A DNA stretch of 64,000 nt, taken from the NCBI GenBank assembly GCA_016584305.1, contig JACEEZ010018929.1, forward strand, positions 123,501 through 187,500. The letters run 5' to 3'. The position numbers were made by a program, and so were the translations under genes. The first letter of the stretch is position 1; each line of letters starts with the position of its first letter. The notes below the pieces were generated by a model that saw nothing but the letters and a program-made list of their open reading frames with translations, made no database searches and was not told the DNA's origin. Positions 42,601 through 50,690 of the stretch are shown here, one piece after another. This DNA is from Chionoecetes opilio. Its lineage: Eukaryota; Arthropoda; Malacostraca; Decapoda; Majidae.

Positions 42601-45600
42601 CACCAACTGTAAACAACATGGTAAACTTCTGCAACATTCGCGGCCTTAGATCTAACTTTCTCTCTGTTGAACATCATCTCTCCTCCTCTAAACCTCCTCA
42701 TCTTTTCCTCACCGATACCCAGTTGTCTGTGAGCACTGACAGCAGACCTTTTTATGTCTCCTCTTACTGCCTTTATTCTCATTTTCAATCCAAAGCTGGC
42801 CGTTGCGTATATGTGCGCAATGACATCACTTGCTCTCGTGCCCACGGCCTTGAATCTTCCGAATTTTCTACCATCTGGCTTCGACTTCAATGTCACTCTC
42901 TTACTAAATTTATCTGTGCTGTATACCTCTCACCTAACTCCTCTGACTATGTAAAATTCTTCGACTATTTAACATCAAAAGTGGAGCACATATCATCTCA
43001 TTTTCCTTTAGCTGAAATTTCCATTCTTGGGGACTTCAATGTTCACCACCAGCTTTGGCTATCATCTTCTTTCACTGACCAACCTGGTGAACAAGCCTAC
43101 AACTTTTCTATCCTCCAAGACCTAGAGCAGCTGGTGCAGCACCCTACCCGTATTCCTGACCGCCTTGGAGACACGCCCAACATTCTTGATCTTTTCCTAA
43201 CTACTAACCCTTCTGCTTACTCTGTGAAACTATTCTCTCCGTTGGGTTCCTCCGATCACAATCTTATTTCTGTAACCTGTCCTGTCGCTCCGGTACCGCC
43301 TCGGGACCCACCTAAGCGGAGGTGCTTCTGGCACTTCAACTCAGCTAAGTGGGAAGACCTAAGGCAGTACTATTCTGATTTTCCATGGAATGATTACTGC
43401 TTCCATGTCAAAGACCCATCTCTTTGTGCAGAGCGCATAACTGAGGTCATAGTCTCTGGCATGGAGGCGTACATTCCACACACTTTCTCTAATCCTAAAG
43501 CCCGTCAACCTTGGTTTAACTCTGCTTGTTCTCATGCTGTCCGAGATAGAGAGGTGGCTCACAAACGGTACCGTAAGCATCCATCTCCTGAAACTCATGC
43601 CCTTTATATTTCTGTCTGTAATCATGCCAAATCTTTACTTCAACTTACCAAAAACTCTTTCATTCATAGAAAATGTGAAAATCTTTCTGAATCAAATTCC
43701 TCTCGTGACTTCTGTCATCTAGCTAATAACATCTCTAACAATTTTTCTTTTTCATCTATCCCTCCTATGCTTCACCCAGATGGCTCCACAGCTGTCTCAT
43801 CTACTTCTAAAGCTGAACTCTTCGCTCAAACCTTTGCTAAAAATTCCACTCTTGTTGATGAAGGGTTTGTTCCTCCTTCTCCTCCACCCTTTGACTATAT
43901 TATGCCTGTCATTAAGATCCTTCGGAATGATGTTTTCTTTGCCCTTTCTGGCCTAGATCCTCGGAAGGCTTACGGTCCTGACGGAGTCCCTCCTATTGTT
44001 CTCAAAAACTGTGCTTCTGTGCTTGCACCCTGCCCGGTCAAACTTTTCCGTCTTTGTCTATCTACTTCCACCTTTCCTTCTTACTGGAAGTTTGCTCATA
44101 TCCAACCTGTTCCTAAGAAGGGTGACCGTTCTAATCCTTCAAACTACCGTCCTATAGCTTTGACTTCCTGCCTTTCTAAAGTTTTTGAATCTATACTTAA
44201 TAAGAAGATTCTTAAGCATCTATCTGCTCACAATCTTCTATCTGAACATCAGTACGGTTTCCGCAAAGGGCGATCTTCTAGCTTTCCTAACTGAATCTTG
44301 GTCATCCTCCTTTAGGGGTTTCGGTGAAACTTTTGCTGTTGCCCTTGACATATCAAAAGCTTTTGATAGAGTCTGGCACAAATCTTTAATTTCCAAACTA
44401 CGCTCATTCGGTTTCTATCCTTCTCTCTGTACCTTCATTTTAAGTTTCCTTTCAAACCGTTCTATTTCAGCTACTGTAGACGGACATTGTTCTTCTCCTA
44501 AATCTATCAATAGTGGTGTTCCCCAGGGTTCTGTCCTATCACCCACTCTCTTTCTATTATTCATTAATGATCTTCTAAGTCTAACTCAAAGCCCTATCCA
44601 CTCCTACGCTGATGATTCTACCCTGCATTTTTCAACGTCGTTTATTAGACGTCCAACTCAACAGGAACTAAGTGATTCACGGAGAGATGCCACCGAGTGC
44701 CTAACTTCTGATCTTTCTATAATTTCTGATTGGGGCAAAGCAAACCTTGTTTTGTTCAATGCCTCAAAAACCCAATTTCTTCAGCTATCTACTCGACAAA
44801 ACCTACCAGATAACTATCCCCTCTTCTTTAATGACACCCAACTGGCTCCTTCTTCTACAATGAACATTCTAGGACTACCCTTTACTAAAAATCTGAACTG
44901 GAAATCTCACATCTCATCTCTTGCTAAAACAGCTTTTAAGAAGTTAGGTGTCCTGTGGCGTCTGCGTCCTTTTTTTTCTCTCTTCCAATTGCTTGCTCTC
45001 TACAGGGGCCTTATCCGCCCATGTATGGAGTATGTCTCACATGTTTGGGGAGGATCCACTCATACAGCTCTCCTAAACAGTGTTGAGTCAAAAGCTTTTC
45101 GTCTCATCAACTCCTCTCCTCTGACTGACTGTCTTCAATCTTTAAATCACCGCCGCAATGTTACTTCTCTTGCTATCTTCTACCGTTATTTTTATGCTCA
45201 CTGCTCTTCTGAACTTGCTAACTGCATGCCTCCCCCCCTCCCGCGGCCTCGCTGCACAAGACTTTCTACTCATTCTCATCCCTATTCTGTCCATCTTCCT
45301 AAAGCAAGAGTTAATCAGTATCTTTACTCTTTCATTCCTTTCACTGGTAAACTCTGGAACCCTCTTCCTGTTTCTATTTTTCCACTTTCCTATGACTTAA
45401 ATCTTTTCAAGAGAAGAGTAACAAGACACTTCCCGAACTAAATTGGCTCACCCCACTTTTTTTATTCTCTTACTGTCTTCTTTATAGGGAGTGGCAACTA
45501 AGCGGGTTTTGTGTTACCTTTTTTTGTTGTGCCCTTGGCCAGTCCTTTGTGATGTAAAAAAACAACAAAAAAAAAAACAACACTTAGCACACTATGGCTT

Positions 45601-46014
45601 TCTTTTAAATGCCTAGTTTTTAATTTCTACTCACTCGTGTAGCCATACAGGCCATGCTGCACCCACTCCCACAAGCTGAACAATCAGTCAGGTGTGGAGG
45701 ACTGCCAACAACTCGCCTCAAGGAATTAACATTCTTGATTCCATTCTGAAAAAAAAATATATATTTAACAATTTGTTCTGCAAACTACATGTGTGTACTC
45801 TCTGCCAATATTCCCATTCGACTATATGTACTGTATAAAAAATCTAAAATTGTAACAGTTACTGTATACCTCATTCTCTTTGTATTGATTTTCATTGCTG
45901 ATTTTATAGCTGGCCTATGAAGATTCAATTAAGTTAATTTGAAATACAATTGTAAAAGATTCCTACCTGCCCATAGCCACACATACGTACTCCCATAGCA
46001 AATCTTCTCTCCAT
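27476..46014 (-). CDS. Acyl-CoA thioesterase (ACOT/BAAT family), nine-exon gene
   Basis: Joining the coding segments 46014-45967, 45745-45635, 40985-40831, 38995-38836, 37314-37146, 30601-30399, 28447-28265, 28133-27939 and 27685-27476 gives an uninterrupted frame of about 477 codons. Every junction is GT-AG with matching phases. The enzyme should hydrolyse fatty acyl-CoA to free acid and CoA. The order is an N-terminal all-beta acyl-CoA thioester hydrolase domain followed by an alpha/beta-hydrolase domain with a Ser-Asp-His triad: Ser in GVSKG, Asp in CDDRNWKSE, His in [10 protein letters not shown] Ser nucleophile, rather than Cys, favours thioesterase over bile-acid conjugation. From the internal MVVEPP Met the protein is 416 residues, close to ~420 for mammalian ACOT1-type enzymes. 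The extra N-terminus is basic and may direct import into mitochondria. A gene symbol cannot be fixed among ACOT paralogues. Confidence 0.93.
27939..28133 (-). CDS. Thioesterase exon 8 (catalytic Asp)
   Basis: 65 codons, phase 0 at both ends, acceptor GCAAACAG, donor AAG|GTGAGT. It encodes [36 protein letters not shown] and [10 protein letters not shown]. The IPIERA...FLFLV..DD.NWKSE block is diagnostic of the ACOT/BAAT C-terminal domain. Confidence 0.95.
28265..28447 (-). CDS. Thioesterase exon 7 (nucleophile Ser)
   Basis: 61 codons, phase 0, acceptor CCAGATTCAG, donor GAG|GTATGT. It encodes [20 protein letters not shown], carrying the G-V-S-K-G nucleophile elbow, then [11 protein letters not shown]. 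Bile-acid acyltransferases have Cys in this place. Confidence 0.95.
28448..30398. other. Thioesterase intron 6
   Basis: AT-rich intron. About 29836-30148 looks like a pogo-type MITE, with TCCGACC motifs at both sides and a right end GGGAATTTGGCTG next to TA. No exon seen. Confidence 0.6.
30399..30601 (-). CDS. Thioesterase exon 6
   Basis: The acceptor is TTTGCAG and the donor AAAAG|GTAATA. Two bases complete Gly. It encodes [37 protein letters not shown] and [20 protein letters not shown]. The G...[15 protein letters not shown] and YFEEA blocks match the start of the alpha/beta-hydrolase domain of ACOT proteins. Confidence 0.95.
30712..32135. mobile_element. Degraded Tc1/mariner-like element
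   Basis: Inverted ends AAAGAGTAAAATTTTAC and GTAAAATTTTACTCTTT lie at 30712 and about 32115-32135, with a longer imperfect match (GTAAAACAAGTATCGGTGCA and complement). The interior has only broken frames, including a region near 31740-31830 that may be transposase debris. It lies in thioesterase intron 5. Confidence 0.5.
32642..33480 (-). pseudogene. Non-LTR retrotransposon fragment, endonuclease-RT linker
   Basis: Broken frames on the - strand read [20 protein letters not shown], then [37 protein letters not shown] and [13 protein letters not shown]. RxKERYVRxLAEDVE and LRGGKAxG...AELLKAGG are typical of LINE-encoded reverse transcriptases in aquatic invertebrates. Frames shift several times. 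The element continues at 35202-35560; the TTAA transposon at 33485-35197 separates the parts. Confidence 0.8.
33485..35197. mobile_element. TTAA-flanked transposon, copy 2 (1.71 kb, minisatellite core)
   Basis: Ends AGTAATCGTCCAGACC and its complement with one mismatch, flanked by TTAA at 33481-33484 and 35198-35201. The subterminal 270 bp match copies 1 and 3. About 1.1 kb of the middle is a CA-rich minisatellite. On the - strand the segment near 34920-34969 reads [16 protein letters not shown], the same peptide as in copy 3, and then runs into the minisatellite. Confidence 0.85.
33828..34920. repeat. CA-rich minisatellite (~1.1 kb)
   Basis: Degenerate 25-32 bp units of the type TTCCCACACACACGCCTGCA with an optional CACCGACACCC segment. 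They are followed by (GT)n and a short inverted block of the same repeat (34818-34920). Open frames of 330-445 codons on both strands are consequences of the repeat lacking stop codons. Confidence 0.95.
35202..35560 (-). pseudogene. Non-LTR retrotransposon fragment, endonuclease domain
   Basis: On the - strand, broken frames spell the endonuclease middle of a LINE (a DxSATTGT-like block, [27 protein letters not shown]). These normally come just before the sequence at 32642-33480. The TTAA element therefore split one LINE copy. Confidence 0.7.
35561..36335. other. Intronic DNA, no feature recognised
   Basis: Single-copy-looking AT-rich sequence in thioesterase intron 5. The block at 36026-36110 recurs at 37011-37090, so it flanks the tandem array on both sides. 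Confidence 0.5.
36336..37012. repeat. 46-50 bp tandem repeat, about 14 units
   Basis: Units read CTGATTTGTGAGGCATTTAG then TATCTGTCTACCTCCTCCTC with a variable run of C or CTC. Length differences come mainly from the pyrimidine run. The array is intronic and non-coding. Confidence 0.95.
37146..37314 (-). CDS. Thioesterase exon 5
   Basis: The acceptor is TTTTTTCAG and the donor CCACCAG|GTAATG. It encodes [16 protein letters not shown], then [19 protein letters not shown] and CLFLPP plus one base. APGVxRxPVRxGxVRGxLFLPPG is the family signature that links the N-terminal domain to the hydrolase domain. Confidence 0.95.
37574..37789. repeat. Perfect 104-bp inverted repeat, 8-bp loop
   Basis: Arms 37574-37677 and 37686-37789 are identical complements, starting CATTTTTTTATATCCC and meeting at GGAAGC/GCTTCC. 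The arms include GAACATAAGAACATAAGAAA. Lack of divergence implies a very recent origin or an assembly fold-back. Confidence 0.95.
38118..38412 (+). mobile_element. SINE-2, tRNA-derived
   Basis: The head TCCGTAGTGTAGTGGCTAG (A box) and GGTTCAAATCCGGGGC (B box) resemble a tRNA, but the sequence runs straight into a 220-bp body ending near CCCCCATCTTTACCTTT. A reverse copy is at 25385-25690. It lies in intron 4. Confidence 0.85.
38836..38995 (-). CDS. Thioesterase exon 4
   Basis: The acceptor is TTCTTGGCAG and the donor AACATT|GTAAGT. It completes an Arg codon and encodes [20 protein letters not shown], then [14 protein letters not shown] and [14 protein letters not shown]. LGGSYxGxxPMGLxxSM is the conserved core of the ACOT N-terminal domain. 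Confidence 0.95.
39087..39461. mobile_element. Pogo-like MITE (375 bp)
   Basis: Ends CAGTAAACCCACTCTAATTT and its near-complement, flanked by TA at 39085-39086 and 39462-39463. Subterminal TTCAAATT/AATTTGAA motifs. Intronic. Confidence 0.85.
39770..40065 (+). pseudogene. LINE reverse-transcriptase fragment
   Basis: Frame at 39910-40065 reads [18 protein letters not shown] and [18 protein letters not shown], recognisable as the RT fingers region (normally GEEQCGFRxGRGCxDQ). It is short, lacks the catalytic region and is degenerate. Confidence 0.55.
40426..40530. repeat. 15-bp tandem repeat, seven copies
   Basis: Seven exact-length units of GTTCAAGGCCACTCT (third and last end in GT). A multiple of three, so it leaves frames open, but no gene context supports coding. 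Confidence 0.95.
40831..40985 (-). CDS. Thioesterase exon 3 (start of conserved domain)
   Basis: The acceptor is CTTATCACAG and the donor TACAG|GTGAGT. It encodes [36 protein letters not shown] and [10 protein letters not shown]. The VRGLxPxxxVTLxAS...F.SHAxYxAD pattern is the beginning of the ACOT/BAAT N-terminal domain. The internal Met at 40973 would be the start if exons 1-2 were not used, as in cytosolic ACOT1. The frame is open back through the acceptor, which is why I joined exons 1-2. Confidence 0.93.
41622..42494. mobile_element. MITE-like family I, copy 2
   Basis: Inverted ends ACCTCGTTTTCCCGGAC and GTCCGGAAAAACGAGG with matching TATACACA flanks. Two ~156-bp internal repeats start at about 42137 and 42293 (GCTGACCATGCTGCCACC). 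It lacks the LINE tail present in copy 1. Confidence 0.8.
42597..45580 (+). mobile_element. Jockey-like non-LTR retrotransposon (LINE), near full length
   Basis: Two overlapping frames (42597-44294 and about 44270-45441) encode one protein: an apurinic-type endonuclease ([31 protein letters not shown]) followed by a reverse transcriptase ([59 protein letters not shown]). The two RT Asp pairs are intact. A frameshift at about 44270, within the short repeat CGATCTTCT, breaks the gene just before the RT palm. No RNase H and no upstream ORF1 are seen. The 3' part ends in an A-rich tail near 45555-45580, and copies of this tail recur at 17269-17396 and about 26010-26080. It is inserted in thioesterase intron 2 in the opposite orientation. 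Confidence 0.93.
45635..45745 (-). CDS. Thioesterase exon 2 (N-terminal extension)
   Basis: The acceptor is TTTTTTCAG and the donor CGA|GTGAGT. Its 37 codons in phase 0 read [20 protein letters not shown], then [17 protein letters not shown]. It is not conserved in known thioesterases. I include it because the frame is open, phases match on both sides and splice sites are strong. It is Arg/Ser/Cys-rich with a single acidic residue. Confidence 0.65.
45967..46014 (-). CDS. Thioesterase exon 1 coding part (start codon)
   Basis: It encodes [16 protein letters not shown] up to CAG|GTAGGA. An in-frame TGA lies 30-33 bp upstream of the ATG at 46014, so this is the first available Met. Four Arg in about 50 residues with exon 2 suggest a mitochondrial presequence. 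No TATA box was recognised upstream. Confidence 0.6.
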
Positions 46015-46277
46015 AAGAGCAGGACAAACCTTGTTGCTTTCATGTCATGATTCATGCTGAACTGCGCTTAACTGGACATTAGCTTCGGATCTCCCTGCTT
46101 TCAAGTCATCAACCCAGCTGATACATTTAAATTGCCCCTCCAAAATGTTAAAAATCTTGTCAAATTTTACAAAACATCAAACACATACATCTGAATATCA
46201 TAGACTCACACATTCCTTAGTACATACCAGAACTTTAACATATTGCAAGTTTGACATGCTGGACCATTTTTGCTGGT

Positions 46278-46440
46278 CACAGTGGCGGAATAGTTGGGGG
46301 AGCACGGGGGGTCACCTGCCTCAGATTTAAGGGTGGCTGGTGCATCCCCCCTCCTGTTTCAGGGGCGGTGCCCCCTCGTTTCAGGGGCGGGACCCCCCCC
46401 CAGGTTTTTACACCCATTAGTTCCGCTAGCCAGCTGGTGG
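46278..46440. mobile_element. Small hAT-like MITE
   Basis: CACAGTGGCGGAATAG at the left and TTAGTTCCGCTAGCCAG at the right are imperfect complements. The interior is a GC-rich near-palindrome with poly-C. Tentative. Confidence 0.35.
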
Positions 46441-46860
46441 CCTGCCTCATAAATAGGGAAAAATAAACGATACATTGACCCTTCAAATACTGTTGTGGCC
46501 TCCCGTAGTACAGTATGATCACATTGCGTACTATATGAGCCCCCTTCAGAAAAGGGTAACATCCTATCCCCCAGTCTGCAAATTCATGGTGAGGTTAGGC
46601 AATCAAAATCGACCGGATCAATCAGACTTGATAATTATTGCTAGGTTAGGTTAGGTTTAGGTTTGGTTAAGTTAGATTCAGGTTATGTTAGGCTTAGGGC
46701 AGGTTTGGGATAGGTTTTTGTTCAAGTTATTTAGGTTAAAAAAACGAATTTGATGGTGCGCTATTGCCCGGGTGATAGGCGCTGCCAACTCCTGTTGAAT
46801 ATTTACCCTGGTATTTACTAAACCCTGAATGTATAAATAGGGGTAAAAGCTGAACCGCTG
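46441..46860. other. Intergenic, TTAGGT-like motifs
   Basis: Upstream of the thioesterase start. About 46640-46740 is rich in GGTTAGGTTAGGTTTAGG, a degenerate arthropod TTAGG-like tract. No exon seen. Confidence 0.5.
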
Positions 46861-47799
46861 GGTTAAGATTAGTTTTATCGACCCTGCCTTGTCTCGCTTA
46901 CTACCTTATGAAGGACTAAGCTTTTGTCATACACATCTTCCATTAACCTTCAAACCTCTTGGCAAGCTGTTACTTTGGTCAAATTCACGGATAAAAATGA
47001 TCTAATAAGAATAAATAGGTGCAACTCCGCCGCCACCATATAGCGCTGTCTAGACCACGGGACGGGCGTCTCTCCCAGCCCTCCCTTAAGGCGGCGTCAC
47101 ACTAGCATTTTTTCCGTCTAGTTTTTTCAGCAACTTTCTACAAACTAACAATTTTCTGACTGCAAGCCGTCACACACACAGAATCGTTCGCCTGCATCAC
47201 CAGTCAGCTGTTCGACTGTAAACAAACATGGTTCTTTGTGGTTTGTGGTTTAACCACTTTGTGGTTAAGATTAGGTTATGCTTCATTAAAACCTATAAGG
47301 TTAGGTTATGTTTCATTACAACCGATAAGGTTAGGTTAGGTTTCATTAAAATCTGGTTAGGTTAGGTTTCATTAAAACCTATAAGGTAGGGTTAGGTTTA
47401 TTTTTTTTATTTTTTCTTTGCACAAAATAAAACTATCTCCATTACAACACGCACCTATTGCAGGCCAAGAACAAATAGTCTTTGTCTCTGAAAACGACCG
47501 CGAAACTCTCGTCCATTATTACCGACGCTTATAATTACATGCCTTGTAATGCATTAAGTTGTAGTAGAACAATTTCTTTCATGACATCGTAAAAAAAAGT
47601 AAGCTGAAAGGCTTGTGGAGCCCGCCAACTTCTGCGGATTATGCACCCAAAAACATAGTTACCGAAATAGGAAATTTAGGTACTTATTACTTCTATTGCC
47701 GTTTCTTTAGCTGTGCTTTCCTGTGCCTGTATGTTTGTTTTTTGTGCAATGAATTTTCTAAATTCAGATAAGTGAGGTTAAGTTTTGGTTAGGTTAGGA

Positions 47800-48962
47800 G
47801 GCATTCATGATTCTTAACACCACTGTGTGTCAGGGTGTGTCTGGTGAGTTCAGAATGGGGTATAAAACCTTTTCCCACACTCTAGGCATTCATGGTTCTT
47901 AACACCACTGTGTGTCAGGGTGTGTCTGGTGAGGTCACTCTTTGTAGTAAATCTTTTTCCACACTCTAAGCATTCATAATTCTTAACACCACTGTGTGTC
48001 AGGGTGTGTGTGGTGAGGTGACCCATTGTAGCAAATCTTTTCCCACACTCTAAACATTCATAATTCTTAACACCACTGTGTGTCAGGGTGTGTATGGTGA
48101 GGTGACCCATTGTAGCAAATCTTGTCCCACACTCTAAACATTCATAATTCTTAACACCACTGTGTGTCAGGGTGTGTATGGTGAGGTCACTCTTTGTAGT
48201 AAATCTTTTCCCACACTCTAAACATTCATAATTCTTAACACCACTGTGTGTCAGGGTGTGTGTGGGGAGGTCACTCTTTGTAGTAAATCTTTTCCCACAC
48301 TCTAGGCATTCTTGATTCTTAACACCACTGTGTGTCAGGGTGTGTTCGGTGAGTTGACTCTTTGTAGTCAATCTTTTCCCACACTCTAAATATTCATAAT
48401 TCTTAACACCACTGTGTGTCAGGGTGTGTCTGGTGAGTTCAGAACGGGTATAAAACCTTTACCCACACAGTAGGCATTCATGGTTCTTAACACCACTGTG
48501 TGTCAGGGTGTGTCTGGTGAGGTCACTCTTTGTAGTAAATCTTTTCATACACTCTAAACATTCATAATTCTTAACACCACTGTGTGTCAGGGTGTGTGTG
48601 GTGAGGTGACCCATTGTAGTAAATCTTTTCCCACTCTAAACATTCATAATTCTTAACACCACTGTGTGTCAGGGTGTGTGGGGTGAGGTCACTCTTTGTA
48701 GTAAATCTTTTCCCACACTCTAAACATTCATAATTCTTAACACCACTGTGTGTCAGGGGGTGTGAGGTGAGGTCACTCTTTGTAGTAAATCTTTTCCCAC
48801 ACTCTAGGCATTCATGATTCTTAACACCACTGTGTGTCAGGGTGTGTTTGGTGAGCTGACTCTTTCTAGCAAATCTTGTCCCACACTCTAAACATTCATA
48901 ATTCTTAACACCACTGTGTCAGGGTGTGTTCGGTGAGTTGACTCTTTGCACTAAATCTTTTC
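47800..48962 (-). repeat. 84-bp tandem array encoding C2H2 zinc fingers (~14 units)
   Basis: Units of about 84 bp (28 codons) are spaced regularly, each beginning on the - strand with GGTGTTAAGAATTATGAATG. Several units have 1-2 base indels (near 47865, 48630 and 48915), one has AAA to TAA in CGK (near 48465) and one has lost its first Cys (near 48393). The array thus looks like coding sequence that is decaying, or a satellite derived from it. Confidence 0.9.
47850..48371 (-). pseudogene. C2H2 zinc-finger protein fragment, six intact fingers
   Basis: The longest intact part of the array reads ECLECGKRFTTKSDL, H-T-L-T-H and SGVKNY repeated. Each finger has C-X2-C-X12-H-X3-H spacing. The linker is SGVKN instead of the usual TGEKP. 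Residues at helix contact positions are nearly the same in all fingers (TTKSDL, ATMGHL, TTKSQL), unlike typical DNA-binding arrays. It ends by frameshift at CGKRFYTPF. No start codon, effector domain or splice context is evident. Confidence 0.8.
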
Positions 48963-50523
48963 AATCGAGTCATGCGAGAGACTGTTGGCTGTTATATAGA
49001 ACCGGCTTTTAAATGTATCTACATGTACAATAGTCACTTGAATATTTTTAATACTTTTAAACGTATTGAATTATAAATTGCAAAAACTTACTGATTTATA
49101 TCGAATATCTTTAAAGTAATCACTATGAATTTTGATTTGACTAAGAAAGTTGACTTCAACTTTCCATATCAAGACAATCACGAGCGACTGACTCAGACTG
49201 ACTGATTCAGACGGACTAACTAGTCAGAGCGAGAAAAAACCAACGGAGATCGACTAACTAGACGGAAAAAGTGCTAGTGTGACGCCGCCTTTACGGACAG
49301 CAGCTTGGCTAGGTTAGGTTAAGGTTAGGCTTAGTTTAGCCTTATTTTAAACTAAAGTTAAAGTGTAGTTATGTGAAGGAGGGCTTGCACCGCGGTCTCT
49401 GATTGTGCTGATGGCGACGGTGGAGACTGTTGCACCTATTAATTCTTATTAGATAATTTTTGTCCGTGATTTTGACCAAAGTAACAACTTTCGGTAAATT
49501 TTTACGATGGGACCAAACTTCCCTACACAATAGGGAGCATGGTTTTTGTTTACCTTATTGTATTCTAAGAGACATTTTATCCTTAAGCTTTCCGTCGCAA
49601 ATCAATAGTTTCGGAGATATAGAACATTTTAGGTGGGAGGAGGAATAAGTTTCCTTGTTTACAAAATGCCTCCCTCTTCCTCTTCTTGTGACCTGCATCG
49701 GTTACCTAACCTAACCTGAACCTTACCTAACCTGAACCTAACCTGAACCTAACCTAACCTAACCTTTAACCTCCTAACTGGGTCCAATAATAAAGTTTAA
49801 TAAAATACCAAACCCCGAGATTAACCTCCTAGCCACGGGTGCGCACGGAAAACTTACTCCGAAACAAAAGCGATGCAGGTCACAAGAGGAAGAGGGAGGC
49901 ATTTTGTAAACAAGGAAACTTATTCCTCCTCCCACCTGAAATGTTCTATATCTCCGAAACTATTGATTTGCGACGGAAAGCTCAGATAAAATGTCTCTTA
50001 GAATACAATAAGGCAAACAAAAACCATGCTCCCAATTGTGTAGGGAAGTTTGGTCCCATCGTAAAATAATACCCAACTTTCCAAGAAGTTTGAAGGTTAG
50101 TAGAAGACGTGCATTACTAAAAGATTAGTCCTTCATAAGGTTGTAATCGAGATATGGCAGGGGCGATAAAACGAATCTTAACCAAAAGGAGACTATATAT
50201 GTATATATATTGGGTAGACTGTACGCGAGAAAATGGGTTAATCCTGTGACTCCCGTTACAAGAGAAATATCAACATCAAGAACTGGAACTGTTGCCGAAA
50301 ATAGGGACCCAGCTGACGTGAAAAATTGGAACACTCGCCGACAGCGACGAAAATTCCGATGGGCGAGAGTTCGGCACTCGTGGAGGAGTGTGGTCCCTTC
50401 ACTTACAGCTGATTTTCAACGTGGTCTGCTTTGCCACATATGTTTTTTTCATGCACACACGGTCCACTGTTACCACGCCGGGCGAGTAGTCCCTCCCCCC
50501 TCTCTCTCTCTCTCCTTCCTTTC

Positions 50524-50558
<35 letters not shown>

Positions 50559-50690
50559 CTTTCTTTCTCATCTACTATTTCTTCTCCCTCCTCTTCCTTC
50601 TCCCTCTTCATCCTCCACACGATGAAAATATTCACGATAATATCACATGCTGGCTATGATGTGTATATATGTAGGTTATATTTATGTGTA

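Larger units (their letters stand above)
47089..49290. mobile_element. Harbinger-like element carrying a zinc-finger array (2.2 kb)
   Basis: Inverted ends of about 35 bp start AGGCGGCGTCACACTAGCA and match with one mismatch. TTA lies on both sides (47086-47088 and 49291-49293), a 3-bp TWA duplication as in PIF/Harbinger. No Harbinger transposase or Myb-like gene is present. The payload is the C2H2 array below, plus GGTTAGGTTTCATTA repeats at 47270-47390. Confidence 0.75.
46969..49485. mobile_element. Middle nested element with ~60-bp inverted ends
   Basis: Left GTTACTTTGGTCAAATTCAC and right GTGATTTTGACCAAAGTAAC, extending through AGAAT(A)AATAGGTGCAAC. It interrupts the left arm of the outer palindrome. 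Superfamily unknown. Confidence 0.7.
46861..50183. mobile_element. Outer palindromic element (host of nested insertions)
   Basis: Left arm 46861-46968 plus 49486-49680 is complementary to right arm 49860-50183. The outer ends share GGTTAAGATT and complement. The loop (49681-49860) contains CCTAACCTGAACCTAACC repeats. Removing the inner element 46969-49485 leaves a palindrome of about 806 bp. Confidence 0.75.
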
